Assembly (NCBI RefSeq): GCF_000466405.1
Contig: NZ_KE952937.1
Span: 24,248 to 88,247, forward strand
Source: Atopobium sp. oral taxon 810 str. F0209
GTDB lineage: Bacteria > Actinomycetota > Coriobacteriia > Coriobacteriales > Atopobiaceae
Reading direction: 5' to 3'
Length of the DNA: 64,000 nt
A model generated the notes under the pieces. It had not been told where the DNA came from. It saw only the letters and a program-made list of their open reading frames with translations, and did no database searches. A program made the translations under genes and the position numbers. Of this stretch, positions 52,156-60,331 are shown piece after piece; positions within the stretch are counted from its first letter, which is position 1, and each line of letters starts with the position of its first letter.

Positions 52156-53886
52156 CTACTCCTCGCCAGGCATGATCCAAGCATGCTGATTCGTATGGAG
52201 AAGCTCCTCGGCGCGCTTGGAGAGTGGCTCGCCTAGGTACTCCGCGTATACGGTCGTAATCGCAGGGTTCTCATAGGAATTGCGATACTTAGCGACGCGA
52301 TCGAGACCATAAAGCACGTCACCCAGAAGCCTCTGACGCTCCTGACCGTCGTGAATAGGCTGACCGCCGCCACCAACACAGCCGCCGGGACAGGCCATAA
52401 CCTCGACGAAGTCGTAGGACACGGAACCCGCGAGAATCGCCTCGCAGAGACGCCCGGCGTTGGCGAGGCCGCTTACCACAGCGACGCGCAACGGCGTTCC
52501 AGCAAGGTTGTAGGTAGCCTCCTTCCACCCGTCAAGGCCACGAACGTCCTTGAAGACGTCGGTCTCGGGAGCGCTGCCTGTAACGAGGAAGGACGCAGTG
52601 CGCAATGCGGCCTCCATGACGCCACCCGTGGCACCGAAGATGATGCCAGCGCCCGTACCCTCGCCGAGCGGCTCATCGAAAGGCTCATCCTCAAGCCTGC
52701 GCGGGTCGATGTGCTCTGAGCGAATCATGCGGTCGACTTCACGAACCGTGAGAACCACGTCCACGTCAGGATCACCGCATGCGTCGTTCATCGTGGGCAG
52801 CGCACACTCGGACTTCTTGGCCACGCAGGGCATGATGGAAATCGAGAAGATCTTGTGCGGATCGACGCCGAGTTTCTCGGCGTAGTAACTCTTGATGATT
52901 GCACCGAACATCTGCTGCGGCGACTTGGACGTCGATACATCATCGACGAGCTCAGGATAGTGTGACTTGACATAGCGTACCCAGCCTGGACAGCAGCTCG
53001 TGAACATGGGATGGTCGTGCGGACCTTCCTTGAGGCGCTCGAGCAGTTCTGTGCCCTCTTCCATGATAGTAAGGTCGGCGGAGAAGTCGGTATTGATGAT
53101 ATAGTCAAAGCCCATCGGTCTGAGACAGGCAACGAGGCGCTCGACAGTGGCCTCCTTGTTTGACATGCCCCAGTGGTCGCCCCAGGCGGTGCGCACGGAG
53201 GGTGCAATCTGAACGATGGTGGTGATGTCGGGGTCTTCCAGTGCCTCCCAGACGCGGTCGGTGTCATCGCGTTCACGTAGTGCACCCGTAGGACAGTGCG
53301 TGATGCACTGACCGCAGAGTGCACAGGCGACAGAGTCGATTGGCAGGCCGCCGATAACATTGACCGAGGTGTGAGCCGCTCGATTGGCGAGATCCCACAC
53401 GTGGCAGTCTTGCACCCTGTCGCAGATCTGTATGCAGCGCAAGCAGTTGATGCACTTGTCGTTGTTACGGATGAGGGGGAAGTTCTGGTCCCACTCAATG
53501 TCGGGTAGATGCTTCTCATAGGGAAGCCCCACGAGACCGAGGTCGTTGGCAAACGACTGCAGTGAGCAGTTACCGGAACGAACGCAACTCGTACACTCGG
53601 AGTCGTGCTGCGAGAGGAGCAGCTCAGTGTTGACCTTGCGAGCCTGACGGACCTTAGGAGTATCAGTATGAACGACCATGCCGTCGAGTGCGCAGTTGTT
53701 GCACGAGGCAACGAGCTGGTCGATACCTTCGACTTCAACCACACAGACACGGCAGGCACCTATCTCGTTAACGTCCTTGAGGTAGCAGAGCGTGGGTATC
53801 TCGATGCCCGCCTCATGCGCAGCGTCAAGAATGGTAGTGCGCTCGGGCACGCGAATCTCACGGCCATCTATGGTGACGGTTACCAT
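52156..53886 (-). CDS. hydA: [FeFe]-hydrogenase, group A, catalytic subunit
   Basis: Produces or oxidises H2 at an H-cluster in the cytoplasm. From ATG 53886 (GGAGG 8 bases upstream) it has 576 residues. A plant-type [2Fe-2S] domain comes first (CYLKDVNEIGACRVC, then CNNC). Next are the His-ligated [4Fe-4S] segment HDSECTSCVRSGNC (about 94-107) and a two-cluster ferredoxin domain (CINCLRCIQICD; CALCGQCITHCP, about 145-199). The H domain has all three signatures: TSCCPGW (about 296-302), MPCVAKKSE (about 352-360) and MACPGGCVGGGGQP (about 497-510). All cluster Cys are present. The maturases HydE, HydF and HydG are not in the window. It overlaps the upstream flavoprotein gene by 7 bases. Confidence 0.96.
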   Translation of the reverse strand: MVTVTIDGREIRVPERTTILDAAHEAGIEIPTLCYLKDVNEIGACRVCVVEVEGIDQLVASCNNCALDGMVVHTDTPKVRQARKVNTELLLSQHDSECTSCVRSGNCSLQSFANDLGLVGLPYEKHLPDIEWDQNFPLIRNNDKCINCLRCIQICDRVQDCHVWDLANRAAHTSVNVIGGLPIDSVACALCGQCITHCPTGALRERDDTDRVWEALEDPDITTIVQIAPSVRTAWGDHWGMSNKEATVERLVACLRPMGFDYIINTDFSADLTIMEEGTELLERLKEGPHDHPMFTSCCPGWVRYVKSHYPELVDDVSTSKSPQQMFGAIIKSYYAEKLGVDPHKIFSISIMPCVAKKSECALPTMNDACGDPDVDVVLTVREVDRMIRSEHIDPRRLEDEPFDEPLGEGTGAGIIFGATGGVMEAALRTASFLVTGSAPETDVFKDVRGLDGWKEATYNLAGTPLRVAVVSGLANAGRLCEAILAGSVSYDFVEVMACPGGCVGGGGQPIHDGQERQRLLGDVLYGLDRVAKYRNSYENPAITTVYAEYLGEPLSKRAEELLHTNQHAWIMPGEE

Positions 53887-55700
53887 TGCGTGAACCTCCC
53901 TCCGCGGAACGCGCCAAAGCCGAAGTGGTCGCAGCGCAGGCACCTAGAGGCCTCCTGCACAGCCTCTTCGGACGTGAACCCATCCTCGATTTCATCGAAA
54001 TCGTCCTTGCGTTCCACAGCCTCGCGGAACTTGAGCTCGCAGCGGGCACAGCTGACCTTGCCCTTAAACTGAACATCGGGAATCTCGACGTTGGCTTCGA
54101 TGCGATGGTCGAAGCCAAGGTAATGGTCGATGTTGGCTGCAGCAACCTTGCCAGCGTTGATGGCACGGATGACCGTGGCGGGGCCTGTCTGGCAGTCACC
54201 GCCCGAGAAGACGCCCTCGAAGCCTTCGATGCTACCGAGGGAGTCGGTTACAATCTTACCCCTGTTGGTGACCACACCCTGAGCAGCAAAGGCGTCTGAG
54301 TCGATCTTCTGACCGATGGCAACGATAACGCGCTCGCAGGGGACACAGACCTCGTCGGCCTGCGCATTGCGCGGCGCGGGACGACCCCACTTGGGACCGC
54401 CAATGATCTGAGGCTGCACGACGAGACCAGAGACGCGGTTGTCATCAGTGGCGATACGCAGAGGCGCATGCAGCTCAAGGAGCTCGCAGCCCTCTTCCTT
54501 GGCACCCACAATCTCCTCGTCCTGTGCCGTCATATCGGCAACGCGACGACGGTAGACGATGGTGACCTTCTCGGCACCGCAGCGGACGGCAGAGCGTGCG
54601 CAGTCCATGGCAACATTGCCACCTCCCACGACGCACACGCGCTTGCCCGTAAAATCGGGAAGTTCATCATCGCCGATGGAACGCAGCATTTGCACGGCGG
54701 AGATGACGCCTTCGGCGTCCTCACCCTCAAGTCCGAGCTTGTTATCGCTGTGAGCGCCGATCGCGATATACACAGCATCGTAGTCGCGCCTGAGCGACTC
54801 AAGGTCAGTGACAGGAGTGTCCAGGTGCACCTTGATGCCCTGATCGACCAGCCACTGAATCTCGGAGTCGAGGCGCTCGCGCGGCAGGCGGTATGCTGGA
54901 ATGCCGTAACGCAGCATGCCGCCAAGCTTGCGGCGGGCCTCGAAGATTGTGGGCTTGTGCCCCATGAGAGCTAGGTAGTAGGCGGCAGAGAGACCCGCAG
55001 GGCCGCCGCCGATAACGGCCACGCGCTTGCCCGTGGGGTCGGCGTGGCTAGGCGTGTAGTCACTTTCCATATGGTCGGTCGCGAAGCGCTTGATGCCGCG
55101 GATGTTCATGGGATCGTCAACCATGCCGCGACGGCAGTACATCTCGCAAGGATGCTCGCAGACGAGGCCGCAAACGAGGGGCAGTGGGTTGTCCTTGCGG
55201 ATGAGGCGCACGGCGTCGGTGTTGCGACCAGCCTCGACCAAGGCAATGTAGCCAGGGATGTCGACGCCTGCTGGGCAGCCCGACACACAGGGGACACGCT
55301 GGCTCTGGACAAAGCCGCAGGCCTTGTGAGCAATGTGGTACTCAAAGTCATCGCGGAAGCCGCGAATGGCTGTGAGCGCCATCTCGCCAGCCTCGTACCC
55401 GATGGCGCAATCGCTCGACAGATAGATAGTGCGGGCAGTTCTCTCGATGAGCTCGAGCGTATGCTCGTCTCCCCTACCGGCAAGGACGTCCTCCATGAGC
55501 TCCTTGAGGACACCAAGACCGACACGACAGGGAGTGCACTTGCCGCAGCTCTGGATAGCGCACATGCCGACAAAGGCCGCAGTAAACTCCACAGGACATG
55601 GTGCAAGCGAACTCACAGCGAGTCGCTTGCCTACCGCCTCATGGAGACCATCCATGACGACCTGAGCCTGGCTGCGCTCCATGACATGAAGCCTAGCCAT
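53880..55700 (-). CDS. NuoF-like iron-sulfur / GltD-like flavoprotein fusion, electron-transfer partner of the hydrogenase
   Basis: A 606-residue fusion. Residues about 40-125 match the C-terminal iron-sulfur part of NuoF/HydB (SCGKCTPCRVGLGVL), but the FMN- and NADH-binding NuoF domain is absent. From about residue 130 it is a glutamate-synthase-small-subunit-like oxidoreductase: cysteine-rich CVSGCPAGVDIPGYI and CEHPCEMYCRRG, FAD motif VIGGGPAGLSAAYYLA (about 232-247), second nucleotide motif VVGGGNVAMDCARSA, and GVFSGGDCQTGPATV. A further Cys group lies near the C-terminus (CARCELKF; CLRCDHFG). It is translated first and coupled to the hydrogenase. It probably passes electrons between NAD(P)H or a ferredoxin and HydA; the exact donor is inferred. 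Confidence 0.88.
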   Translation of the reverse strand: MARLHVMERSQAQVVMDGLHEAVGKRLAVSSLAPCPVEFTAAFVGMCAIQSCGKCTPCRVGLGVLKELMEDVLAGRGDEHTLELIERTARTIYLSSDCAIGYEAGEMALTAIRGFRDDFEYHIAHKACGFVQSQRVPCVSGCPAGVDIPGYIALVEAGRNTDAVRLIRKDNPLPLVCGLVCEHPCEMYCRRGMVDDPMNIRGIKRFATDHMESDYTPSHADPTGKRVAVIGGGPAGLSAAYYLALMGHKPTIFEARRKLGGMLRYGIPAYRLPRERLDSEIQWLVDQGIKVHLDTPVTDLESLRRDYDAVYIAIGAHSDNKLGLEGEDAEGVISAVQMLRSIGDDELPDFTGKRVCVVGGGNVAMDCARSAVRCGAEKVTIVYRRRVADMTAQDEEIVGAKEEGCELLELHAPLRIATDDNRVSGLVVQPQIIGGPKWGRPAPRNAQADEVCVPCERVIVAIGQKIDSDAFAAQGVVTNRGKIVTDSLGSIEGFEGVFSGGDCQTGPATVIRAINAGKVAAANIDHYLGFDHRIEANVEIPDVQFKGKVSCARCELKFREAVERKDDFDEIEDGFTSEEAVQEASRCLRCDHFGFGAFRGGRFTQW

Positions 55701-55830
55701 TCGATTATCCTCTCCCAGAGGGTTGCAGCCCGCAGACGCAGGTTCCTCTCCCCTCCCGCGAGCCCTTGCATATAATCTTAAGGGATAAAACGTGGGTCAT
55801 ATATACACAAAACGTAGAATTTGGGTAAAT

Positions 55831-55843
55831 GTCGGTCACCGAC
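55831..55843. promoter_or_regulatory. Palindrome upstream of the hydrogenase operon
   Basis: GTCGGT and ACCGAC flank a single C, giving a 13-base near-perfect palindrome about 130 bp before the first hydrogenase-operon start. It could be an operator or a relic of the insertion. Possible minus-strand promoter elements (TTGTGT near 55808, TAAGAT near 55772) lie between it and the gene but are spaced too widely to be convincing. Confidence 0.35.
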
Positions 55844-55903
55844 CGGACGTGGAACCAAAACTTGGGAGATAGCATGTGACGCGTCTGGAGAGACCTATGA
55901 CTA

Positions 55904-55979
55904 CTGTGGATTTATGAAATGCATTCAAGTTAGTCCAATTACTAAAAAGGACAGAGCATGATAAAAACAGTAACGATCG
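55904..55979 (+). repeat. 76-bp perfect direct repeat, copy 2
   Basis: Identical to 51622-51697. Here the GNAT tail is not preceded by the rest of that gene, and the S66 start (ATG 55958) runs for only 22 bases before it joins another GNAT gene in a different frame. Confidence 0.97.
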
Positions 55980-55994
55980 CTTGTCCAAGTCAAT

Positions 55995-56402
55995 ATGGTG
56001 CATCACAAAGCGCGACCCGACCTTTTTAAAGGTCCTACAACCAAATATTCAAAGCGTCAACTTGAAAGCATGCTGGATGACTTAGAAAATCCCATCTTTG
56101 TTGCAGTAAATGATAAAGACATTGTGCTTGGCTACGCTTTCTGTCAAACAGAGCAAGCAATGAACGACCCTCTTAGAACCGCCGTCAAGACCTTGTATCT
56201 AGATGACTTGTGTGTAGATGAACTTTGTCGCGGACAGCATGTAGGCAGAGCACTCTACCAGCAAGTCTTAGATTTTGCCAAAACTCATGGTTACTACAAT
56301 GTCACCCTTCATGTATGGGCAGGCAACACTCAAGCAGAGCAATTTTATGCAGCGCAGGGCATGACTACTCAGTACCGCTGTCTTGAACAAATTGTCGGCT
56401 AG
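55995..56402 (+). CDS. GNAT-family N-acetyltransferase, 5' end truncated
   Basis: From an ATG at 55995 the frame gives 135 residues with a good GNAT core: TKYSKRQLESMLDDLENPIF, VAVNDKDIVLGYAFCQTEQA, KTLYLDDLCVDELCRGQHVG (acetyl-CoA loop, about 73-92), and VTLHVWAGNTQAEQFYAAQG. Family members that I recall have about 15-20 more residues before the VNMVHHKARPDLF segment. In this frame the residues SLVQVN continue just upstream but run into the duplicated 76-bp sequence and a stop at 55971. The gene has therefore lost its original start and promoter when the junction formed. Activity is doubtful. A short internal start without a clear binding site remains possible. Confidence 0.7.
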   Translation: MVHHKARPDLFKGPTTKYSKRQLESMLDDLENPIFVAVNDKDIVLGYAFCQTEQAMNDPLRTAVKTLYLDDLCVDELCRGQHVGRALYQQVLDFAKTHGYYNVTLHVWAGNTQAEQFYAAQGMTTQYRCLEQIVG

Positions 56403-56408
56403 GTTCTA

Positions 56409-56520
56409 TAGATGGTTCATCCTTCGAAATTCTGCAGATTTTTTCCTGCGAGTTTATTGCCGTCTACCTCGAAGCTTGAACCATTTGCAAATGGCGAAAC
56501 CTGAACCATTTGCAAATAGT
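56409..56520 (+). repeat. Intergenic repeat family, short form
   Basis: TGAACCATTTGCAAAT occurs twice, at 56477 and 56502 (25 bp apart), and GATGGTTCA lies at about 56411. CCATTTGCAAATGG in the first unit is itself palindromic. These share the TGAACC/GGTTCA half-sites of the arrays at 38.8 and 50.8 kb. The region lies between the truncated GNAT and the flotillin gene. Confidence 0.5.
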
Positions 56521-56631
56521 AAAAAATGCGTAACGCAAAAATGTAACAGGTATCATTGCTTCAAACACGGGATATGCACTCAAGATTTACGTGTACACTT
56601 GACAGCATTCCGTACCTAGAAGGAGGAGTTC

Positions 56632-58176
56632 ATGGAGCTATTACAGGTCATTCTCATCGGAGCATTGGTTGTGCTGCTGATAGTCATCCTGGCAACAGGA
56701 TATGTTAAAGCACCACCCGATCAGGTATACATCATCTCGGGTTTTGGCAAACAGCCGCGTTACCTTACCGGTAAATCGAGTGTACGTATCCCCTACCTAC
56801 AGCGTGTTGACCGCCTGTCGCTCAAAATGCTCTCGGTAGACGTAAAAACCACAAAAACCATCCCTACACTCGATTACATCAACATCATGGTTGATTCTGT
56901 CGCAGTTGTAAAAATCGCAAATGAACCTGATGCTATCTCACGCGCCGCAGAAAACTTCCTCAATCGCGATTCCGACTATATCAACGAAATGGTTGTGAAC
57001 GTACTTGAAGGTAATTTACGCGAGATTATCGGTGGCATGCGTCTTGTCGAGATCATGAACGACCGTAAAGCTTTTGCGGCGAAGGTTCAGGAAAACGCCA
57101 GTGCCGACATGCAACGTATGGGTCTTGAAATCGTTTCGTTCAATATTCAAAACATTGATGATGCGGGGCTCGGTGTCATTGAAAATCTAGGTATTGCCAA
57201 CACCGTTGCTATCCAGCAAAATGCGCAAATTTCCAAGGCCAATGCCGAAAAAGAGATTGCTGTTGCCCGCGCCGAGGCTAACAAAGTTGCAAATGATGCC
57301 CGTATTGCATCCGAAACCGCAATTGCAGAGCAAAACAATGCTCTTGCACTTAAGCAAGCTGCTCTTAAGACCGAAGCTGACACTGCAGCCGCCAAGGCAG
57401 ACGCAGCCATGGGCATTGAGGCACAAAAGCAGCAGAAAGAAATCAATACCGAGCAAGTTAATGCTGAAATTGCAAAAGCTGACCGTGAAGCAGAGCTCAA
57501 GGCAAAGGAAGTCACCGTCAGAGAGCAAGAGCTTGATGCAACCGTCAAAAAGCAAGCCGATGCAGATCGTTATGCTGTAGAGCAGCGTGCACAAGCAGAT
57601 CTTGCACAACAACAGCGTCAGGCGGAAGCTGAACTCTATACTGCTCAAAAGAAGGCCGAGCAGATTAAAGCACAGGCACAGGCAGATGCCGAAGCAACAC
57701 GTATGCGTGGCCTTGCAGAAGCAGATGCGGTACGTGCCAAGGGCGAGGCAGAGGCAGAGGCGGCCAAGGCAAAGGGCATCGCTGAGGCAGAAGCCATGGA
57801 TAAAAAAGCAGAGGCTTTGCGCAAGTATGGCCAAGCAGCACTTGCCCAGCAAATTATCGGACTTCTTCCCGACATTATTGCTGCTGCATCCAAACCTATC
57901 GAGGGTATCGATGCTATCAATATCTACTCCACAGTAGGCAACACAGACAGTGAGGGGTCACCAGCAGCAGGCGTAACAAGTATCGCTCCCCAATCTATCA
58001 AGGCTGCCTTTGATATGGTGCAGTCTGTCACAGGTGTAGACCTTGCGGATGTCATGCGTGCTGATACCTATGATGCCAAGGTCAATCGCAATATTTCTCT
58101 TGATGCAAACTCTGCGGCTACGGTAGCTGAGGTTGCCAAGAAAGCTTCCAATACATCAGAAAAGCAATCAAGCTAG
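56632..58176 (+). CDS. Flotillin-like SPFH-domain membrane protein
   Basis: Scaffold protein of membrane microdomains. The 514-residue protein has an N-terminal membrane segment (about 4-24), an SPFH/band-7 domain (about 28-190; PPDQVYIISGFGKQPRYL, LSVDVKTTKTIPTLDYIN, GLEIVSFNIQNIDDAGLGVI), and a long Ala/Glu/Lys-rich coiled coil (about 195-400). The hydrophobic/Ser-rich tail starts around ALAQQIIGLLPDIIAA. This matches the YuaG/FloT class. The usual partner YuaF (NfeD family) is not adjacent. AAGGAGGAG precedes the ATG. It appears to be a single-gene unit with a terminator. Confidence 0.93.
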   Translation: MELLQVILIGALVVLLIVILATGYVKAPPDQVYIISGFGKQPRYLTGKSSVRIPYLQRVDRLSLKMLSVDVKTTKTIPTLDYINIMVDSVAVVKIANEPDAISRAAENFLNRDSDYINEMVVNVLEGNLREIIGGMRLVEIMNDRKAFAAKVQENASADMQRMGLEIVSFNIQNIDDAGLGVIENLGIANTVAIQQNAQISKANAEKEIAVARAEANKVANDARIASETAIAEQNNALALKQAALKTEADTAAAKADAAMGIEAQKQQKEINTEQVNAEIAKADREAELKAKEVTVREQELDATVKKQADADRYAVEQRAQADLAQQQRQAEAELYTAQKKAEQIKAQAQADAEATRMRGLAEADAVRAKGEAEAEAAKAKGIAEAEAMDKKAEALRKYGQAALAQQIIGLLPDIIAAASKPIEGIDAINIYSTVGNTDSEGSPAAGVTSIAPQSIKAAFDMVQSVTGVDLADVMRADTYDAKVNRNISLDANSAATVAEVAKKASNTSEKQSS

Positions 58177-58208
58177 TAGTGCGACAGGCCTTTTGGTCTT
58201 TACTTATA

Positions 58209-58246
58209 AACAGGTATCTTCACTGCGGTGCGGATACCTGTTTTTT
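58209..58246 (+). terminator. Terminator of the flotillin gene
   Basis: AACAGGTATC (58209-58218) and GATACCTGTT (58233-58242) form a 10-bp stem, followed by TTTTTTAT. It reaches the end of the convergent P1 peptidase gene. Confidence 0.9.
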
Positions 58247-59261
58247 ATAAAGATGGGTTTTGCGACAGATTTTGTCTTAACTCAGCTGCAGAGATAACTC
58301 CATAGGCACTCTGAGCGCTACGAACACCATCGACAATGGCATGTGCGATGGCCTGCGCAGAAAGTATACCTACCATATCAACAGGAGCTTCTGCCTCACC
58401 GGTTGCCATCACAAAGATAGTGTCACCGTCATTGGTGGTGTGCGTAGGCTTGATAGCATGAGCATAGCCGTCGGCTGCCATCTGTGCCACTTTTGTTGCC
58501 TCAGCTTTACTAAGACGTGCATTTGTGACAACACAGCTAATAGTGGTATTAGTGCGCGGGACACCATGCGAGCGAGCAAAATCTGACTCACGCTGCATCT
58601 GAAGTACCAGCTCGACAGTCGAAGCAAGCCCTGTCCCATCCTCGTTAAGCACACCGGCAATCGGCTTATGAGTATCAGGGTCCCAAATATCTCCTGCAGC
58701 ATTAACTGCCGAAACCGCTCCGCAAATGAGCTCTCCTGCCCGCTCTACCGCCTCCCCTAGTCCAGACTTCATACTACGAGTAGGGCCAGCTACTTTACCA
58801 ATCGTACATCCCGTACCTGCACCCACATTTCCCCGTTCAAGTGGCTCTTCTGCATGCTCAAAAGCAGCACGAACAGCAGCAGCACCTTCTGCGACACCAG
58901 GACGTACATCAGAGCGCCCACAGGCTAGATCAAAAAGACAAGCAGAGCTCACTATGGGTACAACACCCACTCCAACATTGACACCGATTCTGCGGTGCTC
59001 TAGCTCTTCTGCGACACCACAACTCGCCGCGAGGCCATATGCAGAGCCACCAGAGAGCACCACAGCATCCAAGGTCTGAACCGTCTCTTCAGGCCGCAAC
59101 AAATCAGTCTCTCGTGTAGCAGGAGCCCCTCCTCGCACATCAACACCACCCGTAGCACCTGCAGGGCACACGATAACCGTACATCCTGTCCCTGCCTCAG
59201 CAAGCGTTGCATGACCAGCATAGATACCGGGAATTTGAGTGATGGAACTAATCTGCTGCAC
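58245..59261 (-). CDS. P1-family (DmpA/S58-like) peptidase
   Basis: Ntn-hydrolase-fold protein of the peptidase P1 family, which in characterised members cleaves itself and acts as an aminopeptidase. From GTG 59261 (AGGAGG 7 bases upstream) the product is 338 residues and begins (M)QQISSITQIPGIYAGHAT. It contains AGATGGVDVRGGAPATRETDLL (about 38-59) and VVLSGGSAYGLAASCGVAEELE (about 74-95). The autoprocessing region TNTTISCVVTNARLSK has Thr preceding the nucleophile-like TTIS (about 237-252). The substrate is unknown. It lies 11 bp after maf and is probably co-transcribed with it. Confidence 0.9.
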   Translation of the reverse strand: MQQISSITQIPGIYAGHATLAEAGTGCTVIVCPAGATGGVDVRGGAPATRETDLLRPEETVQTLDAVVLSGGSAYGLAASCGVAEELEHRRIGVNVGVGVVPIVSSACLFDLACGRSDVRPGVAEGAAAVRAAFEHAEEPLERGNVGAGTGCTIGKVAGPTRSMKSGLGEAVERAGELICGAVSAVNAAGDIWDPDTHKPIAGVLNEDGTGLASTVELVLQMQRESDFARSHGVPRTNTTISCVVTNARLSKAEATKVAQMAADGYAHAIKPTHTTNDGDTIFVMATGEAEAPVDMVGILSAQAIAHAIVDGVRSAQSAYGVISAAELRQNLSQNPSL

Positions 59262-59272
59262 GAGACTTCCTC

Positions 59273-59890
59273 CTAAAACCAATAACAAGAAACGTTATCA
59301 ATATTTGAGTGGATGCGATCGAGCTCGCGGATAAGATGGGCTATTGGCAGGCCAACTACGTTATAAAAATCACCACAAATGCCGCTCACCAACCTGCGTC
59401 CACGACCTTGAATGCCATAAGCGCCAGCCTTATCAAAAGGCTCACCCGTGGAAATATACCATTCTATTTCCTCATCGCTCAACTCATAAAAGCCAACCGA
59501 AGTTGTCTCATCAAAGGTGGTCTCAGAGATACATCCTGCCATGGGATTGCCATCAATCAAGATGCAAACACCTGTAGTCACCAAGTGCTTGCGACCAGAC
59601 AGCAAATGCAGCATTTGACGAGCCTCGTCAGCGTCTTTCGGCTTTCCCAATACTAGGCCATCATCAGTCCAGACGATAGTATCAGCAGCTATGAGAGTTT
59701 CCCCTTGAGCCAGCTGAGGGTTGTCATTGTGTGCAGCCCAAGCTTTTGCTCTGGCGAGACGACGTACGTATGAGACAGGGTCTTCTCCTGGAGCACGCGT
59801 TTCATCTGTCCAGGCGGGATGTGTCTCAAATTGGAACCCCTCGGCCTGCAGTAGTTCTGCTCGACGGGGTGATGCTGAAGCGAGTATCAC
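59273..59890 (-). CDS. maf: Maf-like nucleoside triphosphate pyrophosphatase
   Basis: House-cleaning enzyme that hydrolyses non-canonical or excess nucleotides to monophosphates. The 205-residue protein has the family start ILASASPRRAELLQ, TLIAADTIVWTDDGLVLGKP (about 66-85), LSGRKHLVTTGV, and a GEPFDKAGAYGIQG ending (about 148-161). The start is GTG 59890 with a GGAAGGGGA sequence upstream. Its 3' neighbour is the P1 peptidase gene, 11 bp away. Confidence 0.94.
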   Translation of the reverse strand: MILASASPRRAELLQAEGFQFETHPAWTDETRAPGEDPVSYVRRLARAKAWAAHNDNPQLAQGETLIAADTIVWTDDGLVLGKPKDADEARQMLHLLSGRKHLVTTGVCILIDGNPMAGCISETTFDETTSVGFYELSDEEIEWYISTGEPFDKAGAYGIQGRGRRLVSGICGDFYNVVGLPIAHLIRELDRIHSNIDNVSCYWF

Positions 59891-59929
59891 GATATATCCC
59901 CTTCCCTATCTTCGTCCAAACCCTATAAC

Positions 59930-59961
59930 AAAGGCCGACCCCCAAAGGAGCCGGCCTCTAC
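59930..59961 (-). terminator. Probable terminator of the ferredoxin gene
   Basis: On the minus strand AGGCCGG and an imperfect CGGCCT arm close a GC-rich stem with a loop of about 14 bases, followed by TTTGTTAT. It lies 40 bp after the ferredoxin stop and just before maf. Confidence 0.55.
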
Positions 59962-59999
59962 GCTGGACAATCTGAGATTGCAGATTGGGCTAACAATCA

Positions 60000-60185
60000 C
60001 TACTCGACAGTGATGGCCTCAACAGGGCAATCCTCAGCAGCCTGCTTTGCGTCATCCTCGACGTCAGCAGAAACCTCGTCAACGATGACATGGGCAAGAC
60101 CGTCGTCGCCAACTTCGAATACGTCGGGGCAAGTACCCTCGCACATGCCGCAGCCGATGCAATCCTCGGAAACAGATGCCTTCAT
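60000..60185 (-). CDS. Small [4Fe-4S] ferredoxin
   Basis: Low-potential electron carrier of 61 residues from ATG 60185 (GAGG 8 bases upstream). A single cluster motif is visible, CIGCGMCEGTCP (about 10-21), with the distal ligand in EDCPVEAI near residue 54, as in Thermotoga-type one-cluster ferredoxins; the C-terminal half lacks a second CxxCxxC set. The rest is acidic. An in-frame ATG five codons upstream (60200) is less well placed. It is a plausible partner of the hydrogenase system 4.3 kb away, but the link is only functional, since the genes are separately transcribed. Confidence 0.93.
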   Translation of the reverse strand: MKASVSEDCIGCGMCEGTCPDVFEVGDDGLAHVIVDEVSADVEDDAKQAAEDCPVEAITVE

Positions 60186-60331
60186 GATAAATCCTCTCAC
60201 TTTCGCGCTTGAACCCCTTATCCAAGCGTTACTACATTTTTACACGTTTGTACGCGTAAGGCTAGTAGTCTTTGTACGCACTCACGTGACTGGTCGAGAT
60301 ACTACCAGCAAGATGAAGACTACGCTAGAGC

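Larger units (their letters stand above)
51698..55903. mobile_element. Probable acquired cassette carrying the [FeFe]-hydrogenase genes
   Basis: This 4.2-kb segment is bounded by the 76-bp direct repeat. From about 51930 on it is visibly richer in G and C than the flanks, with the two hydrogenase genes using mostly G/C-ending codons. Both flanking genes are damaged (S66 remnant, 5'-truncated GNAT). I see no transposase, integrase or terminal inverted repeats, so the mechanism is unknown; recombination with a duplicated junction is one option. Confidence 0.45.

Noticed and set aside
55044..55775. 243-codon plus-strand frame opposite the hydrogenase partner gene
   Set aside because: It lies antisense to a GC-rich gene, where stop codons are rare. 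It has no family signature.
51698..55903. Insertion sequence or transposon as carrier of the hydrogenase genes
   Set aside because: No transposase or integrase frame, terminal inverted repeats or short target duplications were found. The 76-bp repeat is made of host gene sequence.
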